64,000 nucleotides of DNA from Kribbella pittospori. Lineage in GTDB: Bacteria; Actinomycetota; Actinomycetes; Propionibacteriales; Kribbellaceae. How positions within the stretch are numbered: the stretch's first letter is position 1; each line of letters opens with the position of its first letter. A model generated the notes under the pieces. That model saw nothing but the letters and a program-made list of their open reading frames with translations. It was not told where the DNA came from and ran no database searches. Shown one piece after another: positions 49,563 to 58,106 of the stretch. The DNA lies in contig NZ_SJKB01000002.1 in assembly GCF_004331465.1 (NCBI RefSeq), forward strand, positions 186,001-250,000, in the 5' to 3' direction. The translations under genes were made by a program, and so were the position numbers.

Positions 49563-50550
49563 ATGGAACTTCTGGGCGAGCGACCGGTGTGGTCGATGAG
49601 TGGCGCGGAGAGACTCGCCACCCTCGACGCCCTGGAGGCCGAGCTCGCCCGCCTGCAGACGGCTCGTCTCCAGACGATCGCCGGCCTGGAAGAAGTCGGA
49701 TACGCACAGGAGATCGGCGCCCATGACACCGTCCAGCTGCTGGCCTTCCGGTACCGAATCGATCGCCCCGAGGCCCGCCGCGACGTACGCCTAGCCCTAG
49801 CCCTGTCCAAGTACGCCGAAGTAGAGGCCGCCCTCCCCGCAACCGACCGCCCCGTCGATGCCGGCCGGCCCGGTGATCCCGACCACCCCGTCGACGCAGA
49901 CCAGCTCGACGATCCAACTCGGCCGGACGCCCCAACTCAGGCAGACGAGCCGGGCCTGCACGACGATGAGACTGGCGACCGGGACAGGGCGACTGATGTG
50001 TACCTGCGTCCTGCCCAGGCCGAGGCAATCGTGTCCGCACTCGAGCGAGTCCCGAGCACTGTCCCTGCCGACGACATCGCCGTCGCCGAGCAGCAGCTGG
50101 TCAACCTCGCCCGCCACCTGTCTCCCGGCGAACTCCGCAAAGCCGGCCAGCGGATCCGCGACATACTCGACACCGACGGCCCCGAGCCGGACGAACGAAA
50201 GGCCTACGACCGCGAGAGCCTGATTCTGTTCACCGCCCCCAACGGAGTCAAGTTCCGCGGCTACCTGGCCAACGAGAACGCCGAGCTCCTCAGATCCCTC
50301 ATCCACGCCGGCGCCCGCCCCCACCGCACCGTCGACGGCCAACTGGACCCCCGACCCCGCGACAAACGCCAAGCCGACGCCCTAACCACCACCCTCACCA
50401 TCGCAGCCACCGCCTACGACGCCACGCCAACCCACACTCCCGCAAGCCCCCACCCCCACCGCCGGCCCCCAAACCGCCCACACACCAGCCACCAAGGGCA
50501 GCTCACGCACCCACACAACAACAGCTGGCGAATACACAATCGGCGCAGCA

Positions 50551-50880
50551 GGCTCTGAAAGCAACCCACGCAACGGCGCGGCGAGTGCAGACGGCACCCC
50601 GGGCGATCGGGCGGCAGGTGCTGACGGCGACCCAGGCGATCGGGCGGCCGGCACCGACCGCAACCCAGCCGACAGCGCAGCAGGCGCTGACGGCAACCCA
50701 CGCAACGGCGCGGCAAGTGCTGACGGCACCCCGGGCGATCGGGCGGCAGGCGCTGACGGCAACCCACGCGACGACGCGGCAGGCACCGACCGCAACCCAG
50801 CCGACAGCGCAGCAGGATCCGACGGCAACCCAGGCGACGGCGCAGCATGTGCTGACGGCAACTCGGGTGATCGGGCGGCG
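50551..50880 (+). repeat. Ten tandem 33-bp coding repeats (11-residue units) with a 132-bp superstructure
   Basis: Exactly ten units of 33 bp fill 50551-50880 in the HNH frame. The unit consensus is (G/S)-x-D-G-N-P-x-(D/N)-x-A-A, for example G-A-D-G-N-P-R-N-G-A-A. Units 2 and 6 encode the same peptide, as do 4 and 8, and units 1 and 5 differ only near their starts. This shows an earlier duplication of a four-unit, 132-bp block. The peptide is acidic and glycine/alanine rich and would be a flexible linker between DUF222 and HNH. Length change here by slippage is likely. Confidence 0.85.
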
Positions 50881-51399
50881 GGTGCTGTTCCTGGGTTTGG
50901 GGCGAAGGCGACGATTACGGTCACGATCGACCTGCAGGATCTGACATCGGCTGCCGCGGATGCGACCGGGGATCTGGTCTACGGCGACGGTCTGTCCGCC
51001 GCGGCGATCCGGCGACTCGCCTGCGACGCGAAGATCATCCCGCTCGTACTAGGTTCCAAGTCCGAACCGCTCGACGTCGGCCGCGCCGAACGCCTCGTCA
51101 ACCGCGCGATGCGTCGCGCCCTGAACGCCCGCGACAAAGGCTGCGTCGTCTGCAGCGCCCCACCGATCCAATGCGACGCCCACCACGTCCGTTCCTGGAT
51201 TGACGGCGGCCCGACCGCAGTCTCGAACCTGGTCCTCCTCTGCCGCCGCCACCACATCGACCTCCACGCAGGTGACTGGGCCATCACGATCACCAACGGC
51301 GTAGTCCACGTCTCCCGCCCCACCTGGGCCGACCCACCACCACGCCGCACAACCAGACCACCCCTCCAACCCACCGCGCACACCACACCGCGCTCGCAT

Positions 51400-51470
51400 G
51401 CCCGCACCCCGCTTGTTCCACCCGCCCATGGCACACCGCTTGTTGCACCCGCCCATGGCACACCGGGCTC
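51400..51470 (+). repeat. Short tandem duplication in the 3' tail of the HNH gene
   Basis: A segment of about 30 bp containing CACCCGCCCATGGCACACCG occurs twice in a row, coding P-A-H-G-T-P-L-V twice. It lies in the proline-rich tail after the HNH domain. It is another sign that this gene expands and contracts by slippage. Confidence 0.6.
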
Positions 51471-52031
51471 GCCCGCAGACACCGAACCGGTCCCATCCGG
51501 CTCGCGACCCGAGCCGGCCGGTCCATCCCGCACGCCTCAACCATCCTCCGCGAGCGGCCCGCTTCAACTCTGGCCCGAGCCTCCAACTCCACCGGCCTTT
51601 CGCGGAGCTCCAAGCAGTCGACTCGAGCCCAGGACTCCACCCTCACCGACCGCGGTGAGCACCACGAGCGTCCGCAGATCCGCAGGTCACATGGCCCCCG
51701 GAATCGGACTCCTCCATCGACTGCTCCGCACCGAGAGTGAGAACGACGGCGGTACGACGCTGTCATCGCTCCGAGAGGCCGCAAGCCTCGCCATCTGGGG
51801 CGAACCCTCCCCGCCCGATCAGCCCGCCACCCCAGCCAAACTCTCCCCCGACGATCAACCATTCGCTCTCCAGGAGGACCACCCCTTCGACCCGTGGCAC
51901 CAGACCACCCTCACCTCCGAACACGCGCCGTAGCCACCACCCCGGACAACCACCGACCACGGATTCACGTCCGTCTGTGCACCGTTCCGCGGACCCTGAG
52001 TGGTGATGTGTGGTTGACAACCGGCAGCGGA

Positions 52032-52133
52032 TGGCGCGAGTTCAGGTGGGCGACACCTGCGGCAGGCCCGGACCGCCGCGGGTGGCACGGGTTCAGGGCC
52101 GCGGCACCCTCGGCCGGGCCGCACCGGAACGGG
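52032..52133. repeat. Diverged 51-bp tandem duplication in the 51.9-52.5 kb gap
   Basis: Two abutting 51-bp segments (52032-52082 and 52083-52133) share TGGC-x-CG-x-GTTCAGG, GCGxCACC and CGG blocks at the same offsets. No convincing gene covers them in either direction. This gap (51934-52500) has no other gene I can support. The repeat could be a remnant of a decayed repeat-bearing coding tail. Confidence 0.6.
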
Positions 52134-52325
52134 CCGCACCGGAAGCTGTGACGGTGCCGGTGATCTGTCACCGATGTACTCCGGCTGTGCATGCAGCAGC
52201 CTCAGGAAGCGGTTCCCTTGGCCTAGCCGGATGTCGGAGCTGGAATGCTGCGCCCTAGCCGACCTTCTGGAGGCGAGCTTGATGCCGCGGACGATGTCCG
52301 GCAGCGAGAGCCGACGGCACCCGCG

Positions 52326-52490
52326 CCACCACCTGACTGCTTCGACAGCCGCCGCCGGCCGCCCGCTCACCCGCCCACCGGCTGACCGCTTCGACAGCCG
52401 AACGACTGTTCAGCCCCCACCACCTGACCGCTCGACAGCCGAACGCCTGTTCACCCGCCCCACCACCTGACCGTTTCGACAGCCGGGTCT
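52326..52490. repeat. Four imperfect 42-49-bp tandem repeats 3' of the NUDIX gene
   Basis: The core CCACCACCTGACCGCTTCGA-like segment followed by CAGCCG recurs at 52326, 52375, 52417 and 52460, at 49-, 42- and 43-bp steps. Copies 2 and 3 also share GAACGxCTGTTCA after the core. The array lies just beyond the NUDIX stop (52501) in non-coding DNA. It is irregular and has no spacers of fixed unique sequence, so it is not a CRISPR array. Confidence 0.7.
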
Positions 52491-52500
52491 ATCTGCCACT

Positions 52501-52977
52501 TCAGCCAAGCGCACTGATGTTGATAGGTGTTGCGGGGAAGCCGTTGTGCAGAAGGGATGCCAGGTGCATGCCCAGGTCGGGCGGGAAGACGGGATCGGTC
52601 GTCGCGGCAAGATCCTCGGCCCTCCACCAGCGGGAGCCGGTGACATAGGTCTGCTCCTCGGCGGTCAGGGCGTACGGCGTCGGGGTGAAGTGCTGGGTCC
52701 GTGCGACGAACCACCGCTCATCCGTGTCGGTCTGTTTTCCTCGCCACGAATACAGATGCCGTCGATGCCACACCTCCGGCCCGATCACCACCTCGCGCCG
52801 GCCAGTCTCCTCCAGGATCTCCCGACGCCCCGCGGCAACAGCATCCTCACCGTCCTCGATCCCCCCGCCCACCGGGTACCAGATCGCTTCACATCCAGCC
52901 GATTCACGCCCCCGCAGCAGGAGCAACCGGTCCTCCTCATCAAGCAGCAGAACCTTCACCGTCCGCCGGACCGACAC
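52501..52977 (-). CDS. NUDIX hydrolase
   Basis: From GTG 52977 (S-V-R-R-T-V-K-V-L-L-L), with GGGAGG about seven bases upstream, the protein has 158 residues. The Nudix box is G-G-G-I-E-D-G-E-D, then A-A-G-R-R-E-I-L-E-E-T-G (consensus GxG..REUXEEXGU). It cleaves nucleoside diphosphate-linked compounds; the substrate is unknown. The longer open frame upstream is low-complexity proline-rich and lies in the divergent promoter gap, so I reject it. It is divergent from the cyclophilin gene. Confidence 0.87.
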   Translation of the reverse strand: MSVRRTVKVLLLDEEDRLLLLRGRESAGCEAIWYPVGGGIEDGEDAVAAGRREILEETGRREVVIGPEVWHRRHLYSWRGKQTDTDERWFVARTQHFTPTPYALTAEEQTYVTGSRWWRAEDLAATTDPVFPPDLGMHLASLLHNGFPATPINISALG

Positions 52978-53165
52978 AAGCAGCCTCCCTGACTCGAGCA
53001 CTGTTCGCGCGCCATCTTGCCCCCACCCACCGACACCAGGTGGGGGTCTTGGGTGGGTGGGTGCTGGGAGGGTTGTACCGTCGGCGGGTGGTTCGGGGGT
53101 TGACAGACAGTTCTCAGGTTGACGCTGTAGGTTCCCTGCAGACATCTCGGTGAGGAGGGTTCTGC

Positions 53166-54044
53166 ATGTCCAAGAAGACTCATCAGCAGCAGCTTGCGGC
53201 GCGGAAGGCGAAGCGGCAGGCCGAACGGGCGGCTGAGCACGCACGGCAGCGACGGAATCTGGCGATCACGATCACGGCGATCGTGGCGGTCGTCGTGGTC
53301 GTGGTCGGGGTCTTCGTGGTGATCGGGACCGGGAACGACGGGGACACGCCGACGGCCGGGGCGTCGACGGCGCCGACCGAGTTGCCGGCGTCGGCGGGGC
53401 CGGACAACAAGCCGAAGAGCATTCCGACCGCACCAGCGGCGGCGCCGAAGCGGGCGACTCCGCTGCCGGCGGAGGTCAGCTGCACGTACAAGAAGAGCCC
53501 GGAGCCGGCCAGCAAGAAGGTGGACCCGCCGGCCGACGGGAAGGTCAAGGCGTCGGGTACGTCGAAGGTCAGCCTGAACACGTCCATTGGCGACCTGCAG
53601 TTGAAGCTGGACAGCTCGCTCGCGCCGTGCGCGGTGAAGAGCTTCGTCAGTCTGGTCGGGCAGAAGTACTTCGACGGGACGAAGTGTCACCGGCTCACGG
53701 TGGGTGAAGGGCTGCAGGTCCTGCAGTGCGGCGACCCGTCGGGGACCGGGAGCGGCGGGCCGGGGTACAGCTTCGCGGATGAGGTGTTCCCGACGCTGAA
53801 GTACGGTCGCGGCGTGCTGGCGATGGCGAACTCGGGGCCGAACACGAACGGGAGCCAGTTCTTCATCGTGTACGGCGACGCGTCCGGGCTGGGGCCGCAG
53901 TACACAGCCTTCGGGACCATCGACGAGCCGAGCCTGAAGCTGATCGACAAGGTCGCGCAGGCGGGGGTCGCTCCCCAGCAGAGCCCGACCGACGGGACCC
54001 CCATCACCCCAGTAGAAATCAAGACCGCTACGTCGGCTGCCTGA
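53166..54044 (+). CDS. Membrane-anchored cyclophilin-type peptidyl-prolyl isomerase
   Basis: The 292-residue protein has a charged coiled N-terminus (K-K-T-H-Q-Q-Q-L-A-A-R-K) and one transmembrane helix (about 31-54, V-A-V-V-V-V-V-V-G-V-F-V-V). A proline/alanine linker follows, then a cyclophilin domain (about 130-288) outside the membrane. The domain shows F-D-G-T-K-C-H-R-L, G-P-G-Y-S-F-A-D-E and L-A-M-A-N-S-G-P-N-T-N-G-S-Q-F-F-I. Cysteines near C-T-Y-K-K, C-H-R and Q-C-G could form disulfides. It likely helps extracytoplasmic protein folding. GAGGAGGG precedes the ATG. A strong bidirectional hairpin follows. Confidence 0.92.
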   Translation: MSKKTHQQQLAARKAKRQAERAAEHARQRRNLAITITAIVAVVVVVVGVFVVIGTGNDGDTPTAGASTAPTELPASAGPDNKPKSIPTAPAAAPKRATPLPAEVSCTYKKSPEPASKKVDPPADGKVKASGTSKVSLNTSIGDLQLKLDSSLAPCAVKSFVSLVGQKYFDGTKCHRLTVGEGLQVLQCGDPSGTGSGGPGYSFADEVFPTLKYGRGVLAMANSGPNTNGSQFFIVYGDASGLGPQYTAFGTIDEPSLKLIDKVAQAGVAPQQSPTDGTPITPVEIKTATSAA

Positions 54045-54055
54045 TCAAGAGTCCG

Positions 54056-54081
54056 CCCCTCCTGAGAGTCTTCAGGAGGGG
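54056..54081. terminator. Bidirectional terminator hairpin
   Basis: CCCCTCCTGA (54056-54065) and TCAGGAGGGG (54072-54081) form a perfect 10-bp stem with a six-base loop. It lies 11 bp after the cyclophilin stop and 17 bp before the end of the convergent GH76 gene. It can serve both. Confidence 0.8.
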
Positions 54082-54098
54082 CCGACTGCTGTCCGGAC

Positions 54099-55253
54099 TC
54101 AGGCGAGGAGGTCGTACTTGGAGCGGGGCCAGGAGAGTAGGGCTTGGATTTGGGTTATGCCGGCTTGTTCCAGCAACTGCACGGGGCCTTCGGCGAAGTG
54201 GTACAGGTTGGTGGCGGGGTCCCGGGCTTCGGTCCAGGCGCGGTCGGCGTACGCCTGCATGGTCTTCTTGTAGCGGGGGTCGGGGGCGACCGAGTCGAGG
54301 ATCAGCAGGTTCTTGAAGTAGATCGAGTTGAAGCGCGTCGGCTGCTTCCACAGCCGATCCTCGGCGCCGTAGAAGGCAAGTGAGGCGTTCGCGACCGACT
54401 TCGCGTCGCGGAGGTACTGCCCGTCACCCGTTGCCTTGAACAACAACACGCCGGCACCGAGCATCACGCCCTGGTTGTAGCTCCACTGGGTCTTCTCGAC
54501 GTTACCGGCCAGGTCGATGTGGTCCCAGTACAGGCCGTTCGGCGCCAGCATGCAGGTCTGCGCCCACTCGTACATCCGCTTCGCCCAGGTCAGGTACGAC
54601 TTGTCCCGGGTGAGCAGGTACAGATGCGCACCGAGCTCAGCGCCCGGCCCGTTCGACACCGTGTTGCGATCCTGGCTCCACGGCGCCTGGGTCCAGTACA
54701 CCCCGCCGGCACACGGATGCGACGGATCGGTGTCCCAGCCGTGGACGACGAGCGCGAAGATTTCCTTGGCGCGCGCCAGCGCCGCGCGGTCCCCGGTCCG
54801 CTTGTAGTGCTGGACCAGGTTCAGGCCGATCCACTCGTTGTCGTCGTAGAACTTGTCACCACCCTGACCGAGCGGCGGCCGCACGTACGAGTCGTACCCC
54901 GTCGGCGTCGTCCCGGCGTTCCAGTACGGCTCGTACGCCGCGATCCGCCGATCCGCCTCCTCGGACGCCTCCCGGCCCGCGCCCGGCACCCCGGCGAGGT
55001 TCTCGGCCGCGATCGCCGCCTGCGAGTACGGCCAGACGTAGGAGTACGGGTTGGTCTGCGTGTTCGGGTACTCCTCCAGCAGGAGCCCTTGCTGCCCCGC
55101 GTCGAAGTACTTGTTCAGTGCCTCGTACGACGCCTTGGCGCGGGAGGCCGGTCCGGTCACGGCGTCAGCCGCCGTGAGGTGAAGTGATCCGAGGACAGCG
55201 ACCGCGAGCACACCCGCCGCGATCCGACTTGATATACCAAATTTTCTGAGCAT
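54099..55253 (-). CDS. Secreted glycoside hydrolase family 76 protein (endo-alpha-1,6-mannanase type)
   Basis: The 384-residue protein has a signal peptide (about 1-31, cut near A-D-A-V) and an (alpha/alpha)6 barrel of GH76 type. The paired catalytic aspartates are in F-Y-D-D-N-E-W-I (137-138). Further motifs are W-P-Y-S-Q-A, G-G-V-Y-W-T, T-V-S-N-G and T-Q-W-S-Y-N-Q-G. GH76 enzymes cut alpha-1,6-mannan. It has AGGAGGAG before the ATG. A perfect palindrome upstream suggests control by a sugar-sensing repressor. Confidence 0.9.
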   Translation of the reverse strand: MLRKFGISSRIAAGVLAVAVLGSLHLTAADAVTGPASRAKASYEALNKYFDAGQQGLLLEEYPNTQTNPYSYVWPYSQAAIAAENLAGVPGAGREASEEADRRIAAYEPYWNAGTTPTGYDSYVRPPLGQGGDKFYDDNEWIGLNLVQHYKRTGDRAALARAKEIFALVVHGWDTDPSHPCAGGVYWTQAPWSQDRNTVSNGPGAELGAHLYLLTRDKSYLTWAKRMYEWAQTCMLAPNGLYWDHIDLAGNVEKTQWSYNQGVMLGAGVLLFKATGDGQYLRDAKSVANASLAFYGAEDRLWKQPTRFNSIYFKNLLILDSVAPDPRYKKTMQAYADRAWTEARDPATNLYHFAEGPVQLLEQAGITQIQALLSWPRSKYDLLA

Positions 55254-55372
55254 CGACCTGCTCCTCCTGGGCGGTGGCGGTTGACATCGATGTCACGTTC
55301 TAACCGGCGGACCAACACCCCGTCAATGCCTCAGCGATCCAGCGTCTTGGACGGATCGGTTGGTATATCAAG
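55228..55372. repeat. 13-bp inverted repeat flanking the GH76-SpoIID gap
   Basis: CTTGATATACCAA (55228-55240, inside the GH76 signal-peptide codons) and TTGGTATATCAAG (55360-55372, inside the last codons of the SpoIID gene) are exact reverse complements, 119 bp apart. Each copy is itself nearly palindromic (TTGrTATAyCAA). Both are AT-rich in very GC-rich surroundings, so they are not explained by codon use. They look like two operator copies for a GntR/LacI-like factor around the GH76 promoter. Confidence 0.6.
55282..55295 (-). promoter_or_regulatory. Perfect palindromic operator (LacI-like) upstream of GH76
   Basis: TGACATCGATGTCA is a perfect 14-bp palindrome with a central CG, the form recognised by LacI-family repressors. 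It lies 29-42 bp before the GH76 start codon, where a bound protein would block transcription. The preceding T also makes TTGACA on the plus strand (55281-55286), but no gene starts to its right within range. Confidence 0.7.
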
Positions 55373-56551
55373 AGGATCCACCGGGAACGCGATCCAGCCG
55401 GACCGCAGATGCAGCCGGATCCGGAACTGGTCAGCGGTCAGCGCCCGCTTCCCCTTCGACCCGACGGCCTCCACGGTGACCGCCCGCCCACCGGACGGCC
55501 CGACCCCGGTCCGCTTCACCACCCGCAGGCTCTGGATCGTCCCGACAGCGAAGGCCGCCTCGATCTCCGCCGCCGTCCGCGTCACCGTCCAGGTCACGTT
55601 CGGATTCCCGTTGCCCGGGTACGCGTCCCAGCCGTCCGCCTTCATCACCTGGTAGGGAATCGGCCCGGCCGGCGTCGCCCCGCCGTTCGACGACGAGAAC
55701 TCCGCGATGATCGGCTTCCCCTTGTACAACCGCACCTGCCCGACCGTCGCAGCGATCGCGGTGTTCGTCGAGCCCTTCTCCGAGTCATACCCGCCGTACA
55801 CCTGGCAGGCCGTCGTGTCACACAGGTCGTACGCCTTCCGCGTTGCCCGGCTCCGATGGAAGACCGAATAGGTGCGCGCGGCAACCGCCTGCGCCTGCAG
55901 GGCCGCCGGCTTCCAGCTGGACACGGCCTCCCGCGGCACGACGCCACGCAGGTAGTACTCGAGGGACACGACGTTCACCGTGTCCAGATGCATCCCGGAC
56001 ACGTCGACCGCCCGCAGCGCACCGCGATAGCGCCGTACGGCGCCACTCGGCAGGATCAGCCCGATCACCGGCGCACCCTCGAACTGGGTGATGCCCGTGA
56101 ACGTCTTCCACAGCGTCCATTTGCGCGTCTTGGTGTTGAACGAGCTCACCTTGGTGCCGTGGTCGCCGTACGGATCGATCGACCACTGGTTCCGGGTCGA
56201 GGCCCTGGGCAACTCGTAGACCTTGCGGGTGACCAGATCGCGGACCTTCAGGTGGTTGACCACACCGACCCGGATGCCGTCGGTGGTGTCCGCGGTGACC
56301 CGGACCCGGATGCTGCCGGTCGCCTTGCCTGTCGTCGTTCCCGGGTAGTAGAAGTCGAGGATCTGCTTGACCGACTTCCCCGCGATCGCCGCGCCCTGGG
56401 CGCCGTACTGCGACATCCCCCGGCCGTGGCCGAAGCCGCGACCGCTGATGGTGGTGTCCGCGGCGGCGGCCGGGTCGATCTCCCTCGCCTGTGCGGTCGC
56501 GCTGATCAATGTGGAGGACAAGACGATCACGGCAACTGCGCGCTTGTTCAT
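55331..56551 (-). CDS. SpoIID/LytB domain protein, secreted
   Basis: The 406-residue protein has a signal peptide (about 1-22, cut near A-Q-A-R) and a SpoIID/LytB domain. The family core is visible: I-S-G-R-G-F-G-H-G-R-G-M-S-Q-Y-G-A-Q-G, Y-L-R-G-V-V-P-R-E-A-V-S-S-W, A-L-Q-A-Q-A-V-A-A-R-T-Y and S-S-S-N-G-G-A. SpoIID-type enzymes are lytic transglycosylases on peptidoglycan stripped of stem peptides. That fits the amidase gene directly upstream, with which it overlaps (ATGA). AGGAG lies before the ATG inside that gene. Confidence 0.9.
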   Translation of the reverse strand: MNKRAVAVIVLSSTLISATAQAREIDPAAAADTTISGRGFGHGRGMSQYGAQGAAIAGKSVKQILDFYYPGTTTGKATGSIRVRVTADTTDGIRVGVVNHLKVRDLVTRKVYELPRASTRNQWSIDPYGDHGTKVSSFNTKTRKWTLWKTFTGITQFEGAPVIGLILPSGAVRRYRGALRAVDVSGMHLDTVNVVSLEYYLRGVVPREAVSSWKPAALQAQAVAARTYSVFHRSRATRKAYDLCDTTACQVYGGYDSEKGSTNTAIAATVGQVRLYKGKPIIAEFSSSNGGATPAGPIPYQVMKADGWDAYPGNGNPNVTWTVTRTAAEIEAAFAVGTIQSLRVVKRTGVGPSGGRAVTVEAVGSKGKRALTADQFRIRLHLRSGWIAFPVDPLDIPTDPSKTLDR

Positions 56552-57930
56552 GTTGCACTCCTGTACTGGACGGTGATCGTGCGCCGGCTCTGGTTGTAGT
56601 TGAGCCAGCCGTGCTGGTACCGCTGCCGAGAGCCACCCGTCATCTTGTAGACCTCGGTCGTCGGCAGCCCCAGCCGCGACCGCTCAGCGCCGAGACTGCG
56701 GTACCGCGAGCGGAACATGCCGACCGTCGAATGGGGGCCGGTAGCAACGGAGTAGAAGATGTCGCGGTTCGCGAAGTACGTCGCCCAGCCCGTCCGGGTC
56801 CGGTGTTCACCCCAGAACGGCGGACCGACCGCACGTAGGCCGAGCTTCAGCGCGAACCGGTAGATCGGCGTCGCGACACCGCCGCCCATCAGCACGTCGA
56901 CCCGATGTCTCAGCCACGGCAACTGCTTGTACAGCTGGGCACCCGGGCACGCCGTCGCCTTCGTGTCGCGGTGCCCGGAGATGCTGAGCAGCGTGGTGCC
57001 GGCGAGCACCACCGTCGACTTCGGCGACCGGTAGTAGGCGTCGAACTTCCACGCGATCACCCGTGCCGTCTTCTCCAGCATCGCCTGCGTCGGCGCGGCC
57101 TTCTCGAAGTTGCCGATCAGCGCGATGCCGAACGAGTTCGTGTTGAACGAGCCGGTGTGCGCACCGAGGACGGGCAGTTGCGCACCGCCGTACCGGCCCT
57201 CGAAGACGCGGCCGAAGCGGTCCACCAGGAAGTTGTAGCCGAGGTCGCACCAGCCGCGGCTCTTCACGTGGTACGCGTACATCCCGCGCACCATCGCGGC
57301 CACCTGCGTGCGCGTGTAGTCGTTGCGATCCGCGGTGTGGTGGACGAACGCGGCCATCACGGTCGTCGTGTACTTCGGCCGCGCGCAGGCCGCCCCGTTG
57401 TGACTGCGCAGCCGCTCGTCCGCACCCCACTGCTTCCGGCTCGCCATCGCCGGCATCGGGTACGGCGTACCACTCGCAGACGCCTGCATATCGGACGGTT
57501 CAAAAGAATCACCAGCCAATACACCCGGCTGAATCAGCACCACTTTTGCATCGGCAACCGATGTACCGCCAGATTCAGCACGCGCCTGCACGCCGGTCGC
57601 ATTACCGACCCACAACGGTTCGGTACCGGATCGTTCAATTCCTTCAGGAACCAATGGATCCGGGCTGTGTTCATCCTCGACGGTCAGCGACTCCCAGTCA
57701 CTCCACTGGCCGTTCTGCTGAACGCGGACCCTCGCCTGCACCGTCTGCGCACTCACGGGCCACGTGATGCCGACCATCGCAAAAGGCTTCGTCTCAACGG
57801 CTACAGAACGTCCGTCGAGCGAGAGTTCCTGGTACGACGGCTCGACCTCGTCGCCCGGCTGCGGCAGGGTGGGTAGGACCAGTGAGACAACGGTGACAGC
57901 GAGCGGGAGCAGTCGGGAGAACGTGCTCAT
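56548..57930 (-). CDS. Secreted N-acetylmuramoyl-L-alanine amidase (PGRP) with LGFP-like repeats
   Basis: The 460-residue protein has a short signal peptide and a beta-rich N-terminal region (about 30-145). A PGRP/amidase-2 domain follows (about 165-340) with M-A-A-F-V-H-H-T-A (H197/H198) and S-I-S-G-H-R-D-T-K-A-T-A-C-P-G (H320, C328), the zinc ligands. The C-terminal part (about 345-450) carries LGFP-like repeats for wall binding (G-W-A-T-Y-F-A, R-S-R-L-G-L-P-T-T-E). It would remove stem peptides from glycan strands, producing the substrate of the coupled SpoIID enzyme. No promoter motif is clear upstream. Confidence 0.9.
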   Translation of the reverse strand: MSTFSRLLPLAVTVVSLVLPTLPQPGDEVEPSYQELSLDGRSVAVETKPFAMVGITWPVSAQTVQARVRVQQNGQWSDWESLTVEDEHSPDPLVPEGIERSGTEPLWVGNATGVQARAESGGTSVADAKVVLIQPGVLAGDSFEPSDMQASASGTPYPMPAMASRKQWGADERLRSHNGAACARPKYTTTVMAAFVHHTADRNDYTRTQVAAMVRGMYAYHVKSRGWCDLGYNFLVDRFGRVFEGRYGGAQLPVLGAHTGSFNTNSFGIALIGNFEKAAPTQAMLEKTARVIAWKFDAYYRSPKSTVVLAGTTLLSISGHRDTKATACPGAQLYKQLPWLRHRVDVLMGGGVATPIYRFALKLGLRAVGPPFWGEHRTRTGWATYFANRDIFYSVATGPHSTVGMFRSRYRSLGAERSRLGLPTTEVYKMTGGSRQRYQHGWLNYNQSRRTITVQYRSAT

Positions 57931-58106
57931 GGGCCAGCCTTCCGGCGGAGGTACGACGGTCGCTGGGCGGCGCTCATCGATTATGCGCGCTGGGTGACCG
58001 CTTTACCGGTATTGCGTGACCCTGCGTGGCGGCACGGTTTTGACGGATTGGATAGGCTCGGCGTAAAGCCGTCGAGGCTTGATCCCTACGTTTGAAGAGG
58101 CCCGGC

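Larger units (their letters stand above)
49563..51933 (+). pseudogene. DUF222 (13E12 repeat) HNH endonuclease, frameshifted, with repeat linker
   Basis: The first frame (49563-50558) encodes the DUF222 part, to T-T-T-L-T-I-A-A-T-A-Y. The rest, G-A-K-A-T-I-T-V-T-I-D-L-Q-D-L through the HNH domain (C-V-V-C, C-D-A-H-H-V, L-C-R-R-H-H), is in another frame, ending at 51933. Dropping one C from the CCCCC run at 50447-50451 joins them into one protein of about 789 residues. The joined linker reads P-T-P-T-A-G-P-Q-T and then ten 11-residue repeats. HNH residues look intact. DUF222-HNH genes are multicopy and variable in actinobacteria; function is unproven. Frameshift may be real, phase-variable, or an assembly error in the C-run. 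Confidence 0.8.

Noticed and set aside
50551-50880. The regular 33-bp repeats as a possible CRISPR array
   Set aside because: Units abut with no unique spacers, keep a reading frame and encode a plausible linker; no cas genes are nearby.
52326-52490. The 42-49-bp repeats as a CRISPR array
   Set aside because: Repeat spacing is irregular, spacers are not of constant size and parts of them repeat too.
52978-53244. N-terminal extension of the NUDIX protein by 89 codons
   Set aside because: It is proline-rich low-complexity sequence in the divergent promoter gap; a GTG with a strong ribosome site at 52977 gives a normal NUDIX length.
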